In this document: piece by piece, positions 23,601 through 37,800 of the stretch | How the letters are laid out: every line of letters starts with the position of its first letter | Numbering within the stretch: position 1 is the stretch's first letter | NCBI GenBank assembly: GCA_900708905.1 | Contig: CAADRB010000047.1 | Location: 1,056,354 to 1,120,353, forward strand | Length of the DNA stretch: 64,000 nucleotides | Direction of reading: 5' to 3' | DNA from: Hymenolepis diminuta | Lineage: Eukaryota > Platyhelminthes > Cestoda > Cyclophyllidea > Hymenolepididae | Program-made: the position numbers and the translations under genes | The notes under the pieces: model-generated | Database searches by the model: none | Told to the model about the DNA's origin: nothing | The model's input: the letters and a program-made list of their open reading frames with translations, nothing else

Positions 23601-23800
23601 CAGTAATTTTGGGTTATTATTGATTAGTAAACATCCATCCGAGGTTTCAATCTGGTAAATTTGAAAATTTTTTCAATGTATATTTCTCCCAACAATAGCG
23701 TTTTTTATGAATGCATTCTCCAGATTCTAGAATTGAACTGTATATTTTTAAGGTGAATCAGATTTGTAGCTTATACTACACAAATAAGCCATTTTGCTAC
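20628..23800. other. Intergenic, no gene seen
   Basis: AT-rich sequence without recognisable coding, repeat or RNA features. No open frame exceeds chance expectation. Confidence 0.5.
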
Positions 23801-24074
23801 AGCTAGGTAATCCTCCTAAGCAGTCCAGATGGCGTCTAGCAGAGTCCTCTATTATCAATTTGCTCCCGAAATTAGCTAGGCTCTTTCCAAAGTAGGGAGA
23901 ACGAGAAAGGTGTTGAGTAGAGAGGGTTTATTGATCCGTAAGCAATGAGATAGTAAGAATTTCAAGCGAACAGAGCTCCTTATGAGTCGCTGTTCACGAG
24001 CTTGGTCTATAAATACAAACAAAGCTGAGCTGCAGGGATATCGATTGCTGATTGGTTGAAGAGGCCTCTGCACA
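23800..24074 (-). repeat. Possible LTR-like sequence on the - strand
   Basis: Read on the - strand it starts TGTGCAGAGGCC and has a CCAAT box (CAACCAATCAGC), TATTTATAG as a TATA variant, then about 80 nt later GATCAATAAACCCTCTC, a polyadenylation-type motif followed by a pyrimidine-rich tail. The order matches U3-R-U5 of an LTR. It does not resemble the + strand LTR family of this window. No partner or coding part was found, so this remains tentative. Confidence 0.5.
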
Positions 24075-27000
24075 TTAACTCCAAAGATTTTTTCAATCTA
24101 TAGATGATGAGCGACCGCATATGGACTATTCATGAATAAGTAAATGCTTAAGACTCAGGGCTCAGAGTCGAAGCGAAATTCCAAGGTATTGTAAACACTT
24201 TGAATATCCATAATGAAATCGTTCATACTTTTCTAAGTTACATCTAATGCAAACCGTATTCTCCTAGTTGCCATTTGTTACAGATAGTAATATTTATGAT
24301 TAATATTATTTGGTAGGTATATTCAATGAAATTATTGAAGGCAAATTTTGAATTTTATATAATTAATTTAATTTGACGTTAAGAATTTATAAAGAAAGAG
24401 TCTATAAAATATATAATTTTTGCACACTGCCAATTTTTCATTTTTATAATATAATAACAATATTTTTAGCTTTTGATGTAACTTGTTTGAATTCTTATTT
24501 TGTTAATTAAAAATTTTCTTATATCTCCCTTTTTATTGATAATTTTGCAATATTGATGAAGTTGAAACATCTCAGAATAAGTAAAAATACGATTCATTAC
24601 TTTCACTAAATTTCTATATTTAATAATCTCAGTCGACGGTTTTACCAGTGCCTCTCCAACACAGGAATTACCATCTGAATGGATCTAGGATTTATTATAT
24701 ATAATGATATAACAGTGTTTTAGAATGGAACGCCAAAAAATTTCTGCAAATATAAAGCAAAGTAGAAATGCATCAAGATTAGATTGAGGGAGAGAGCACT
24801 GAATCGTCCAATATTTGGAAGAGCATTCTCCACTTCCTTCATTCGACAAGTGGACTCAGCGTTCTACACTCTCCGCAGGTTCATCGCAATTTTTCTTGAA
24901 TTACAATGGATCACTGGCTGAAGTGAATGTATTTTCAATGACAAAATGGGACACTTACCTTACTGTTTACCATTTTAAATATAAAATTACAAAGAGTGAA
25001 TTAATATTTTTTTTTGAAAGATGATTTTAGCATTTTCGGTTGAAATAAAACATTGCAAATAGTTTGTCGCAGCCTAAGGCTTATGCAACATGTTACAATA
25101 ATAACCTCATAAATCTCCAATTTGCAAAATTACTTTGCAAAATTCTTGTAAATAAAGACAAAATATATTGACCTCCTGTTAAACTCAAAAGTGGTCTTAA
25201 TTGAAGATGTGCTAATCTCAGCATAGAGAATTTGTAAGTTTTATACTAAATTACAATAAACTCTGTGATCGAGCATTAATGTGAATAAAATCATAAAAAT
25301 AAATGAAATATTTTTTTCCGTAAAATTACTTTAAGTTAAAATTTATTTTCATATATCTCATTAGTATTAATTTAATCGGTTCTGATCTATTTACAAAGAT
25401 GGTTTGTTTCCTTTATATCTGAAATGCAGTCGAGAGAGTTTTGAAACCTTGAATCGGTCCAGCAAGTGTCAGCGTGTGTGTCCGAAAGAGAGCCCACAAA
25501 GAGCCGTAGTTGTATATAATTAAGTCAAATTGGTTTATCCTATCTCAAATTCAATTTAGATTTCACAATCTGTACAAAATAACATCAAATTGTGGCTTAG
25601 TACCAACTAATCATTCACTAGCTCTTACTTTAAGGGGATGCAACTTAAACAATGACATATATATGCATTCTTTTGACATTACACAAATTAAAGACGGTGA
25701 TTTAATATTATTGGGAAACACATGCTACTCCATTAGACTTAAAAGAGAACACTTCTTGACTAGATTGTATCCCTAAACATTATGACATGTTATAACTGTG
25801 AGGGACATGTGTTAACGTTCGAGGGAAGACCAGGTGAGCATTTTATTGCGCCCAGAATTCGCATGTCTGGAAATCACAAGTACAACAATAAAAGTGGGTT
25901 GGAGGGGAAGGGCGAAGAGTTTAAATCCGAATAGTAGGAAGAAATAGTAAGAATTGTGGTGTTTAAGACGGGTAAATGAACTGAATCATAACTTGACAAT
26001 GACAACTAATACACCTTTATCCAGCTTAAACTTCACAGACAAGGTACCACTCCTTCATTTCTGGATGCCCTTTAAGCTAAAATGGAAGACAAATTAAATG
26101 CATCCACTTTGAGGAAAGTGCAATTCCTTCAAATTTGTAGAAAACCCCCTACGGCAAATTTTGTTTCTCAGTATATATTTCTCAAAGGTAAGCAATATTC
26201 CAAATTTAGAAATATTTTATGGACAAAATGGCATTACTTATTACTAATTAAAAGAGAAATATTTACTTTTCGTGAAAAAAAGTACTTTTTAATCACTTTT
26301 CCTTTCCTGTAGTAAATGTAGAATTATATATAACCATCCCATTTTATGCAAATTAATTTTTCAGTAATATTCAAGAGAAAATCGCGAAGTTCAAGTGATA
26401 TTTCCACATAGAAAATTAGTTAATAAGTAACGGTTTCGTGTTGATCCATCAATTTTGGATCATTTAGTTGTAGAGGGAATTGAGCTTTTTCTAATATATA
26501 ATAGAGAATTAAATAGTTCATCTTAAAACTCTATTTTAATTTATTCATTGGAGTGATATTTATAAGTATATACATTTCAACAGAGGGAAAACTCACTGAA
26601 ATCTTAATTTTAAAGGTCACTGTATATTTCAATCTGCCTTTTAAATCATTTTCTACTGTTTAAAGTCATTACGCAAATATTTTTAATTCAAAAGTATTTA
26701 AATCTTAGGGAAGAAGTACTGAAATTAATCTCTTCTGATCAACCTTAAAGCTTTAACCTAATAGCGAATCAATTGTTTATATCGTATTGCATTTTATTAC
26801 CCAGTGTAATTAAAAAAGTAAGTAAAATTATGAATGCTTCTAATGAGCCTCATTAATTTTATATTTAATTAAATATTAAAATTTTGAATAGGCTTTAAAA
26901 GTGAGCTTTAAATAGATAAAAATCAATAAGTCATTGTTTTTGAAATTGTCCTGTAACCCTGACGGTGTTGAGTATTTTTCACACTTCAATCAAAGGGCTA

Positions 27001-30000
27001 AAATCGCATATCAAGTTGGAAAAAGCGCACCTTTTCAATGAAAGTGTGAAAACTGGCGTCTGCACACAACAGGAGGAATCTGTGTGTTTTCTTAGGCGGA
27101 AAAGTGGGTTTATGTGTGGTGAGATAACAATTAGAAAGGACAAACCAACATTGAGGATTCAAAAAGCCAATCAATGAATAATTTTGCCACCGATTTAATT
27201 AGCGGCAGTTATTTGTAGGTAACTGACTTTTATCAAAATACCCGCTACTATAATTAAAGAAGAGATAATAAGCTCCATTTTTGCATTTGTTTAAATCATC
27301 GCACTGTAAATAAAAGCTCAGATGCAGTTTTCAAGAGTCGAGGGGCTGTAATACATCTAAAACTGCTCAAGTTAATCAGGTGTTATAAGGCATGAACTCG
27401 ACATTAGATCAATTTACTCAGAATTTCACGCAAATCTAAATTTTGAGCCTGCATTTGTAATATGACACTGAATTGCGAAATTCATATTTAAGGCAAATAC
27501 TCTGTGCCAAACTAAAGCAAATTCATTAATGCATTTATTTTATTATCGCTTTTATAATTTGATATTTTAATCAATTTATTCAATTAGCTAATGACTGTTA
27601 GCCAACGCTGAATTTAATAACCGATGGACTATTAAGCAAAGTCTATTTAATTATTGTAAGTTACATAAACAATAATTAAATTAGAAAAATTTAGAATTAA
27701 GTGACAGACGGGTGGAATGTTTCTCAAATGTCTTGAATCTACGTTGCCTAATTCAATTGCCGAAGATAGTCGGAAATTTTTATCGCGTTGGAAAAAAAAC
27801 GAAGAGCGATGGAATAGATTAGTGAGGTCCTGCAATTCAAAATGACACATTTTTTCGCAAATTTAAAGTAAAACAGCCTGATTTTGCAATATATCAAAAA
27901 CAAGATCAATATGCCATAAATTTACTGAGAAAAAAAATGATATTCAGTTTGTTTACTCCTTAATTAAAATATTGTCGACGCAATTTATCCATAAATTGAT
28001 AAGTCAGTTAAAATTACTTCTACTTCTCCAACTAAAATAAAGCTAACACTATGGATACAATGGTTCGGATCAAGAAGGCGATGGTTCGGATCCCTACTCA
28101 ACTCTATAATCCAATTTCATTTAAATAGGGTATAAAGTATTGATAAGTTTATCGGTTAGTCAGAAATTAAGAAGTGATGAAAATGCATCTGTAAATTTGA
28201 GCATGCCGGAACGGAAGTCAAAAAATTTTTGCTTCTAGAAAAATACCATCCGTATATTTCTCATCCCATTTGTGGAAGGTGGACTTTTAAATGTCGTTTA
28301 TCTGGTGCTATATCGCATTCAAAAATTTTGCTTTGAATTATACATGACCTCTCGCTTAAAATTATCTTAAAATATCCGTCTTAATGAGAACAAAACAAAG
28401 AAAATTCTCTCCGATTTTGAAACGCATTTATGAAACAGGGACAGTTAGCCTATTCAATGAGCTTTTACTGCGAAATTTCCTATCTAACGTGGATTTTAAA
28501 AGATTACTACAAATATTTACTAGAATTAGGATAAAATTGTAGTATGTAAAGTCAAGAATATAATTTCTTCTACTCATCCGAAATAACAATCGTTTAGATA
28601 ATTGGTAAAAGGCCAAATTCGCAGTTAATATGTTACTAATGTACCATTCTACAAATCATGAATCTCCGTATATTTTACAATTGTAATACTCCAAGATTGA
28701 TCGAAGGTTTTAAATGTAAAATAATTCAACCGGTTATCGAATACTGATAATTTAAACGGGATTAAATGACAATTTATCATTCATTAATATGTTTCTTAAA
28801 TTGTTTTAATTTGAGCGTGGAGTTGAGAGCCAACCTAGGGTTGTGCGAACTACTTTAGATCCGATAAGGGCTCTTCAAAAGTTAAATTTAGTGTGGAGAC
28901 ACCACCAATGGGTCATGAATGAAAATCGATATTCCGTGATTCTGCTTAATACTCCGAGGTCGATTCTTACCTATTTTCGATGTATCTAATTTTGCTCTTT
29001 TTAACAAACAGAATTGCTCACCATATTTAAGTGATATCCTGATAATACCAATTTTTCAAGTTTGATGAAAGAGGAGATGAAGATGTGATCCATGGAGTTT
29101 GAGGTATTGTTTTCAAAGCTGCCAATTTCTCTCCTCAAAAAAGAAAGTGGTAGCATTTTAAGATCACTATTGGGATGGATGGATGGAATTTATTTGAAAG
29201 TGACCTTAAAACCTCCTTAGTTCATAACTACTTTTTGCAGAAAAAACTCAACAGGATTTTCAAATTTTCATCGCAGTTAAATAACCACGCGTGTAAGAAT
29301 AGGCTAGAGGCAGTAACGCCGGAAATCATGAGAACTCAAAATTATCAGGTAATGATATCTTAACTTTTATTTGGGTTGGATCACATGATCACTTGTCCTT
29401 TTTCACGTAATTTTTATAATTATTATCCATTGTACAAAGAAGTCTTTCAGTTGATAGATCATCTTTGCATTTGTGTTGATCGATGTACCAGCATCTTATC
29501 ATCTCACTTTCGTATGCAATGAGTCGATGACCTCGAGTTTCCCACACGTCATCTTTCTCCCTTGTTCCCCTCTCATTTAGTGCTAATACCCAAAAATACA
29601 AAGGACAGAAATCTTTGTAAGATTAATTAACTACAATTTTAATACATACCTATCGTCCACCTGGAGTTGTATAACCTATTTTGTGTGTTTGGGATTTGGA
29701 ATTCTAGTGTCACTTTGGTCATCACATCATATTCATAGGCTAATGACACACGCCTGAGTACTTGAAGTTCAAATAGCAAATGAAGTGTCGTCGCTATGAC
29801 ACATGATGACATTTGACGACTTACACTTGTCCTGAGATGGTCAAGACTAACCTCTCAGCTCAACACACCGATCTGACAGTGTTAATCTTCGTCATGATGC
29901 TCAATTCTCATTAATGCGGAATATCTACGAACTGATATTTTATAGGAACAATGAATTCAAAATCAGCATATCAAAGGGAACCATTATGACACACGAATGA

Positions 30001-31454
30001 AATGGTCAAAACTACCTTTAGAGTAGTCAACCAGAATGTGATAACCGACTCTAGTGAGAAACTGGCGAAGGATTTTTTTAAATTTTTTTGTTTAAGTCTT
30101 CTTTGTTTAAATTCCGAAATATCTGTCTAGTTGGTCCATTTTTTTCTGATTAATCACAAAATGTGCGCGATCTTTCAGAATTTCATTGTAACAACTAAAG
30201 AACGCATGCACCTGGATTTGCTCTCAATTTCGTGGCAGTAGTTTCTTGGTGGCCCTGGTCATCCGCGGTGGGTGTGCACGTTAAACATCTAGAAGGATTT
30301 GTGAGCCTACTGGTCGTCCGTGTGAAAATTGACACGCTTTTCGGATATTCGGACAGGCTCACACTCGAAAAGGAGGAGTCTGGGTGTTACGTTTTCTATC
30401 GTCATGTTCTTTCGTAACAAATTAAGGATTTATCTGACTACTCGGACATCTTCCTCCTATTTTTCTTCCCAAAATAGGAAAGTTAACTTTAATTCAGTAA
30501 TATATCCATTAGAATTCATCCCAGGTATCGTCGTAATTGAAATACCCGAATAAAATTTTTTGGTTTGGAGGAGTGAAAATCAAATAATATTTTTGCCTAT
30601 AATGTAGGATAAAAATTTAATAACGAGGAACCATCTCACGTTGTATAGTGGGATGGGTTATATATGGCAAAGGAGAAGAAATGCGGCTAAAAGATTATGT
30701 AAAAGCCAAGGAATCGAGAAAATCTAGTTTCCTCTAAACTCATCAAGAATCTGGCTGACTGATAAATGAGCACCAAAAATTGAATATATTAATTATTTGA
30801 AATCCCCTATCCTTATGTTCAAAGTTCAATCCAAAGACTGATCAACTGATTTCTGATCGTTTTAAAGTGTTAGCCGAGGTTTGTGAGTCCTTATCGTACT
30901 GAGTTGATGAGTGTCTATTGAGAGGTTTTTAATTCTTAGGCATTTTTGAAAAAATTACCAGAAATTACCCTGCAATTGATGAACTCATTCATCACTTCTG
31001 GTCAATAAGATGAGTGATGGATTACGAGTATTTCAAAAATCGACTCTCGGACGTCTTTATTATATCCAGGTCAAATTTTGCTATAACTTCCCATAATGAG
31101 AGATGAGATGGGAGATGAATGAGATATACAAGTGCAGTTTCTTCATCAAATCGAACAAACTCAGAACGTCCGTAATTTGGCGATGAACCTAATTATGCCA
31201 GGCTAATTATAAGGGGGCTTTTAAAAGAATATGTTTCCCGAAATGAGAAAATGGATATTACTTGTAATGTTGGATACTTCTCAATGCACTCAGGTTAAAC
31301 GTCTCTTCTGCATTATAAATAAAATAAATTTCAGTAAACTATTCGATGGCGTATCCTCTTCTCCCTTCAGAGGGCCTTCAGAAACTGCCCATCTTATTCA
31401 ATTTTGTGTGCTTCAGTAGTTTGTACATTTCTTATTCGCTCCTACACCAAAATA
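24075..31454. other. AT-rich desert, no gene seen
   Basis: Very AT-rich, especially 24280-24560 and 26500-27000. 30190-30420 is locally richer in G+C and holds an unrecognised 61-codon frame. Nothing in this 7 kb supports a gene on sequence evidence alone. Confidence 0.5.
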
Positions 31455-31880
31455 TGAAAGATGAATCTCTATGAATTTTCAATATTTTTATCTAGGTCAT
31501 CACTAATCTCTGACACCTAATTATCTCGAACTCACAGTGACACTAGAAGTATTTGATCCTCGTAGAGAACTCTCGTGTGTCCTCCAGTGGTTTATTTTAA
31601 TTAGCAGGAAAGGCTAATTAAGTGGTCCTTGAGTGAGCGCTGCTAGTGTTCACTTCCTCTGATTAGCCACTTCCGGATTCGTTTCATCTGTTTATGCTAT
31701 CACTGCCTGTGATACCATATAAAGCCCCCTTTTTTATGCACACACGGTGAGGGGAGACATGCTTGTAAGTTACCTCATCTCTCTCTCTTACCCTCTCGAT
31801 TCCTCGTCTTGGTTCGTTTAATAAACTATGAACATTCACCCTTCAGATCAGCACCAGCTTCTGCCACCACAAATTAAATT
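31455..31880 (+). mobile_element. LTR family copy L1, solitary LTR
   Basis: Starts near TGAAAGATGAATC and contains family blocks shared with L2, L3 and L5: GTCATCACTAATC, CTCGTGTGTCCTC, GTGGTTTATTTTAATTAGC, TGGTCCTTGAGTGAGCG. These are followed by TATAAAG (31718-31724), a CT-rich leader and AATAAA at 31820-31825. This is the order U3, TATA, R and polyadenylation signal. No primer site or internal coding sequence adjoins it, so it is most likely a solo LTR left by recombination. The exact 3' limit is uncertain. Confidence 0.5.
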
Positions 31881-34800
31881 TTTAACTTCTATCGGCTTGA
31901 AAAATATGCTTAGCATTGAATAAACATTAAAACATAATTTTAAGTTCTCTCAAAAAATTGGCAATTAGATTCGTTTGGACTTCGATCTCATTCAGAGTTT
32001 AGTTAAACTCCAAAGTGTCTAAGTTAGTGCTTCATTTCAAAGATAGTAATCGATGAAATTCCTGAAAAAAGAAATGCGCTATGAAGTTATTTCTGCTATC
32101 CTCGGTTGTATTTGCTGACAGTCTGACTTAGATTACATTAGTCCCGCCTGCCCTTTTGTAAAGGTGCCATTTAGAATAAATGTTAAAGAGCATATTATGC
32201 AATTACTGAAATAATCAGGACCTCAAGCTGATTTTTTTGGAAAATGGGGTCCAACTTCGATCATTTTTCTGTGACCCGATTTATCTATTCAATCAACAGA
32301 CCCTTGAATATTTACTGTATTTGTTCAGCAATCCTCGGTTCGTTAAATAGTAGTCACGAATTTTCAAGGAGCTTCAATCATATCGTAATTTCTCACAATT
32401 TTAAAAGTGGCTCCAGTTGAATCGCAGTTTGAAAAACAATCCTTAATTATTAAGATCAGTGAAGATCTATTTTAGTGAAATACTGGAAAACAATTTCTTT
32501 TAGTTCTAAAGGAAAGAGACGGATGACCGAAAAGGATAAGAAAACTCTGGCCGAGTACTTATAATAGAAATATATCTTCAGCCAAATTTATCCCACTTCC
32601 TCCTCCCTTGTCCCCTCAACTGAAAATCGCCAAAGTTATGTATTCACTTGCATGCTATTCATTCACTGATGTATCATTTAATGGCTGCGATGTAATCCAG
32701 TCTGCCACTGCGATATGTCTAGGTATCCAGTGAGGTCCCACTTTGTTTTCATTTCTCAGTCCCATTGAACGAAGTGATTTTTGTAAAAACCGATGACCCA
32801 CATATGTTGTAATACATGGGAAACTACTAAACGGCTAATAATAGAGCGGTGACGGAATTACTTTCCTAGGCAGGATCATTTAAACCTAAAAATTGATAAT
32901 CCAGTGTACGAGGGATGAAACACCTGAACTTTAATCGGGTGAATCGAAAATATCCGATTTGACTTTCAGCACTATTCATAAAAATAAACGATTAAATGTA
33001 AAACAATATATATCCAACTGCTTACCTAATATGGCTCAATATTCTGGTTAAAAGCTTGAGAATATCAGACAGTATGCATATTCGATTAGAAAAAAGCGGT
33101 AAACATTGAGCGTGCACTTGAACAGAAATAAAAGATTTTCGCGAATGGAATTCTTTTGGCAACAGAAAATAGCCTTGATTCGTTGTTTTAATTTGTTTCA
33201 TACTCGTTGATCCAACTATCTCCTTTCATATTTAACAATCAATGAAACTCAACTATCGAGTATCTAGTCTTAACTTTACCATTGCGGCAATAACAAGCCC
33301 GTCCTGAATGTCTGACTAAGTGCCGATTGGCTAAATTGAACATGATTCATTTATCATTTGTCATAAGTTGTAGCTGTATGCATACATCCAAGACAAACAA
33401 ACGACCGCACAGGTTCGCAATTTTTAAAAGTGCGCCGATCGGCACAACCAATGGGACGGCTGGATCTGAAGAACAATTATTTCCGTCATAAAAGGCCTAT
33501 AAAATTAGAGAAATTTATGCGGACTGAGAGAAGGAACTGGGTGAAAATATATCGGATTGCTATTAATGGCTAGTCGTGTCGTATTTCGGTAAATAAAGAT
33601 ATAAAATAAAGGGGCAAATTTTACAATCATTCTAAGTCTGATTTAAAAAAATTTTTTTCCTCACAATTTTAACATTATTTTAATTTTGAACGATCGTATT
33701 GTTCATGTTAAAAATATATGTAACCATAGAGATAGACGTTTACAACATTAATGAAATTATTTTTAAATATAAAAATAGGGGTAATTATCGCTCAAACTTA
33801 ATTTTTTTCTCAAGTTTAATCCTCTTTCTCACATAAATAGCAAAAAATAAATAAATCCTAAAGATAAAAAATCCTCAGGTTTTTGTTCTTTCTTGAGAGT
33901 GAACCTATTTAGACCATGCACCTCGCTTCATTCTAAATGGAGTCCGATGGTTGAATGATCCTGATTTGTAATTAATTATGTTATATGGAATATTACATTC
34001 ACTACAGAATCCATAGTGAATATTTTGCTATCAATTTTCTTTGCCATGTCTCGAAGAAATTTTGACCCGATTGTAGCAATCTTTCTTCTTACAACTCCCA
34101 TTCTCAATCACCGTTAGTCCGCTATAGATTTTGCAACGTTTGGTTCTGGTAATAAGGTTTATTAGGTCACCTCTTGTGTCAAAAGGAAGATACATCTAAT
34201 ACTGACTTTGAGAATGCGTCATCAGATATCAGTGACATCAAACAAGTGAACTGGATTTAATCAGACATTCTAAATTACTCATTTTCTGCCCCTCGAAAAT
34301 GCATAATTCTACTAAGATAATTCACTACATATTTCATTCGATAAACATGGTTTCACTTTTAATATTCAATCTCTTATTCCCACAAACAATACAAGGAAGA
34401 TCTCATCCAATTTTCAAGTTCACCTGCAAGAAAGGTGTTTTGTCTGACCTTGTACTGGGGCAAAGAAATAAAAATTGTACCTATTCTGAGTGAAACCCTG
34501 CTAATTATTTCACCAGTGACTCATATCAACAATATTACATGCTCTAAATAGGAGCGATTTTGAATTTACGTCATTTGAGGTGATAAATTGGCAATTTTTC
34601 GATTGTTTTTATTAATTCAACTTAAAAAAAAACTTCGCAGTCCATCTAGTTAGATAATTCATATTTTATTTCCTTAGTTAACAAAAACACAAAATAATCG
34701 GCTAGTGACTTAACAAAAAAACACTAATTTATAAAAGGCTCCATCGAACACGAAAAATTAAGTTAAATGAATAATTTTTTACTAGAAGTTGAGGTGGATC

Positions 34801-37800
34801 CATGAAGTGAATTAACTGTTATTACAAATTATTTTCTCAAGAATTCAAGGTGTCTCACGAAAAAATCTTGTCATTTTGGCGTTAAAATTAATGGCAGATA
34901 TAAACGTCATTGCTTTACATATGAAATCTAAAATATCATGCATATTTGGCATTTGAAAGTACTCTTTCGGTGTTATAGCGAGCTGCTGACGTTAATAAGA
35001 CAACCATTTTGATCCTTTTTTTTCTTTTTGGGGGAAATTTGGCCACACCGAACTGAAGGATCTGATTTTTTTGTTCCAAATATGGAACGTTTTCTAGGCT
35101 CAAGTAGAAGTCATAAAACTTGAGCGGATGGAATTTATCGATTGCAGTTTTCACATGCCCGTACCTGGTAATTAAATTACTTTGTCATTATAGTAATTAA
35201 TTAACAAGACAACCGAATTGGAATGTAAACTAGTGCAATTGTTTAATAAAAGAAAGAGGCGACTTTCACAGTATTATAAGCATTTCATCTTCTTTGTTCG
35301 GGTCTGTTTATGTCGCCAGAGCCAAGAAAACCATTGATAACAGTGGAATTAGATGTTCTCGCATGATATGAAAATAATTCATAAGTTTTACATGAATCAA
35401 CAGCTCTATCACCGAACAAATTCCATAATATTAATTTAATTCACTTCTTGAAAATTGTCAGAAAAAAGTGGTAAATGCTGCAAATTCTCATGTACCACTT
35501 AAAACAATAATTCATCTTCTGATTCGGATGGTTCTACCCTTCATAGATATATTTGCTTATTAATCCACTTTTCTATATATCTCCGACAATCAATTGTGCA
35601 CGCAGTAGTAAAATATCAAATATTTCATTTGTCAGAATATATCTACATTAAAAATAGCATATAATAATTATAAAATATCAAAATTTGCAATATTTTTGAT
35701 CTGATTGCTTGAAGAGATTCCACAATAGGAGCTGCGCTTGAGGTATCTCCTAAAATAACAACTTACAAACTTGATCTGTTATGATCAACGACAATCTCTG
35801 ATACCCCAACAGAAGGTAATGAGAATACAAATTAGTGTAGGATCAACGAACTCTATTCAAAGATGTCCTTCAAATAAGTCGTTAAAAATATACGAATAAT
35901 ACAAAAAATACACACTTTATATTTTTTTATACTTTCTCTAAAGAAAATAATTTATATTTTTTTTGTTAATATACAACTTCCACTTTGACTCAATCATTTG
36001 AAGCTGTTTCGAGAAGGAAATTGGACCCAGTTTTTGCAGTTGAAGAGTTAAAAGTTAATATTATCGGTCGGTGCCAGAAGATAAATTTTACAAAATTGAA
36101 TCTTATTTATGAGTTACAGTCATCTATTGTTTTCAAGATTAACGGGGTAGTTGAAAAGTTTATTTTATTATTTAACAATAGGAATATTTCAGCACAATTA
36201 GTGCTACTTTTTTATCGTATATAAGGGTGAGCTCTTTTTATTAAGATAAAACAATGCTTGGGCTTAGGTCAATAGTTGAGGACCATTTGGCCACATAAGT
36301 ATGTTGTTTTACAACTTTAATGGAAGTTTTCTCGGCTCACATCTACTTGTTTTATTCAAATCATATCGAAAAACCATCTGCTAACTAGAAGGTTTCCACA
36401 ATATTGGGCTGCCAACTGTATGCTCGGTGCCCTAGAGCCCCAATGTACATAAATTAGAAATCTGTCGAACAATTGAATACGTCTATAAGGTACAAACAAG
36501 TGGAGATTTGGTTTTAAGGAATCTGCCCTCCATAGCTTTAACAGGGAGTCACGAAATACAAGCGCGATATCAAGGACTGAGATAAGTTGAAAAGATGTAA
36601 TGAGAAGAAGTAAATATTAGGAATTAGTACCTCGTATGGTTAAAGTACAGTGGAATATTACACTGTTAACTGTAATTTAATAATTTTACCTTTGATTTTC
36701 TCTACGATTCTACATGTATGATCGATACCTACGGTTTACTATCAGATTTTAATATTGAAAATTACATTAAATAATACCGGTCTTTCGGTAGCAATTTCTG
36801 AAGTTATTTCTGACCAACTAAAATAACTTACCCTAAATTTATAATTTTCAATAAATTCAAAAATTGATCGAAATATGTATCTTGGACGCATATTTGTGTT
36901 TCTTCTGTTCCCCTCTCCCCCTCCCCTCCCTCTACCATTTCCACACGATATTTTATCATTTTATTTTAAATTTTAGAACATAAAAAGCTTCTCATTTCCT
37001 AACTTAATGACAACCTTTTATGTCGTTTAATTTCTAATAACGTGGTGACTTATTTTACATTTTTATCAATGGGAGAGCTTAAAAAGTTATTTTTAATCAA
37101 ACTCGTAAATCGGTCGAGTTTTGCATAAAATTCTTTTGAAATGAGGCCTTGATGATTGAAAGATTATATCAGAGTGTATTGGCAAATAGTTAGCATTGAA
37201 TTGTGCTTCCTGTTAATAATTAAACCCCGTGTAAACATGAACCTTTCGTCATAGATATCGCGAAGAGCTTTAAACTCTTCTCCAGACCCTTTGAATGGAT
37301 CTGTGATAGAAAAATTACAAATTTATTTTGTTTGTCACTTAATTGAGCCAAAAATAATATGGCAGTCTTAATTTAAAACGCTGATTCTTGTAATGAAAGT
37401 AATATTTAAGTTAATAATTTTATTTCTTTGAATTACCAAATAAAAAAAATGATTGCGTTATTTAATTGGCAGGATCTCCAGTGACGTAATTCGATTGCAA
37501 TTAATCACCAAATGATAAAAAGTGAAAAATTAATAGAATATGAATAAAATTTTATTTTTATTCATGACATATTTAATTTTTCTTGACTTAAAGGTGATTT
37601 TAATATCAGTATTCTTTTATTTTTCATATTTGCTATGATAAAAGGTCAATAAGGTCAGTATATGAACTTGACATGTAATTATTTGCTTTGGGAAAATTTA
37701 ATCAAACCAAATGTGAGGTTGACAAGGTGAATATGAAGGGGTGCTAAGATTAGCGTAAAGGGTGTGACAATTTAGAAATGAGAATACTTCATCTCCTTTG

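Noticed and set aside
28060..28095. ATGGTTCGGATC occurring twice; tRNA T-arm-like
   Set aside because: No A box, acceptor stem or cloverleaf could be drawn around it.
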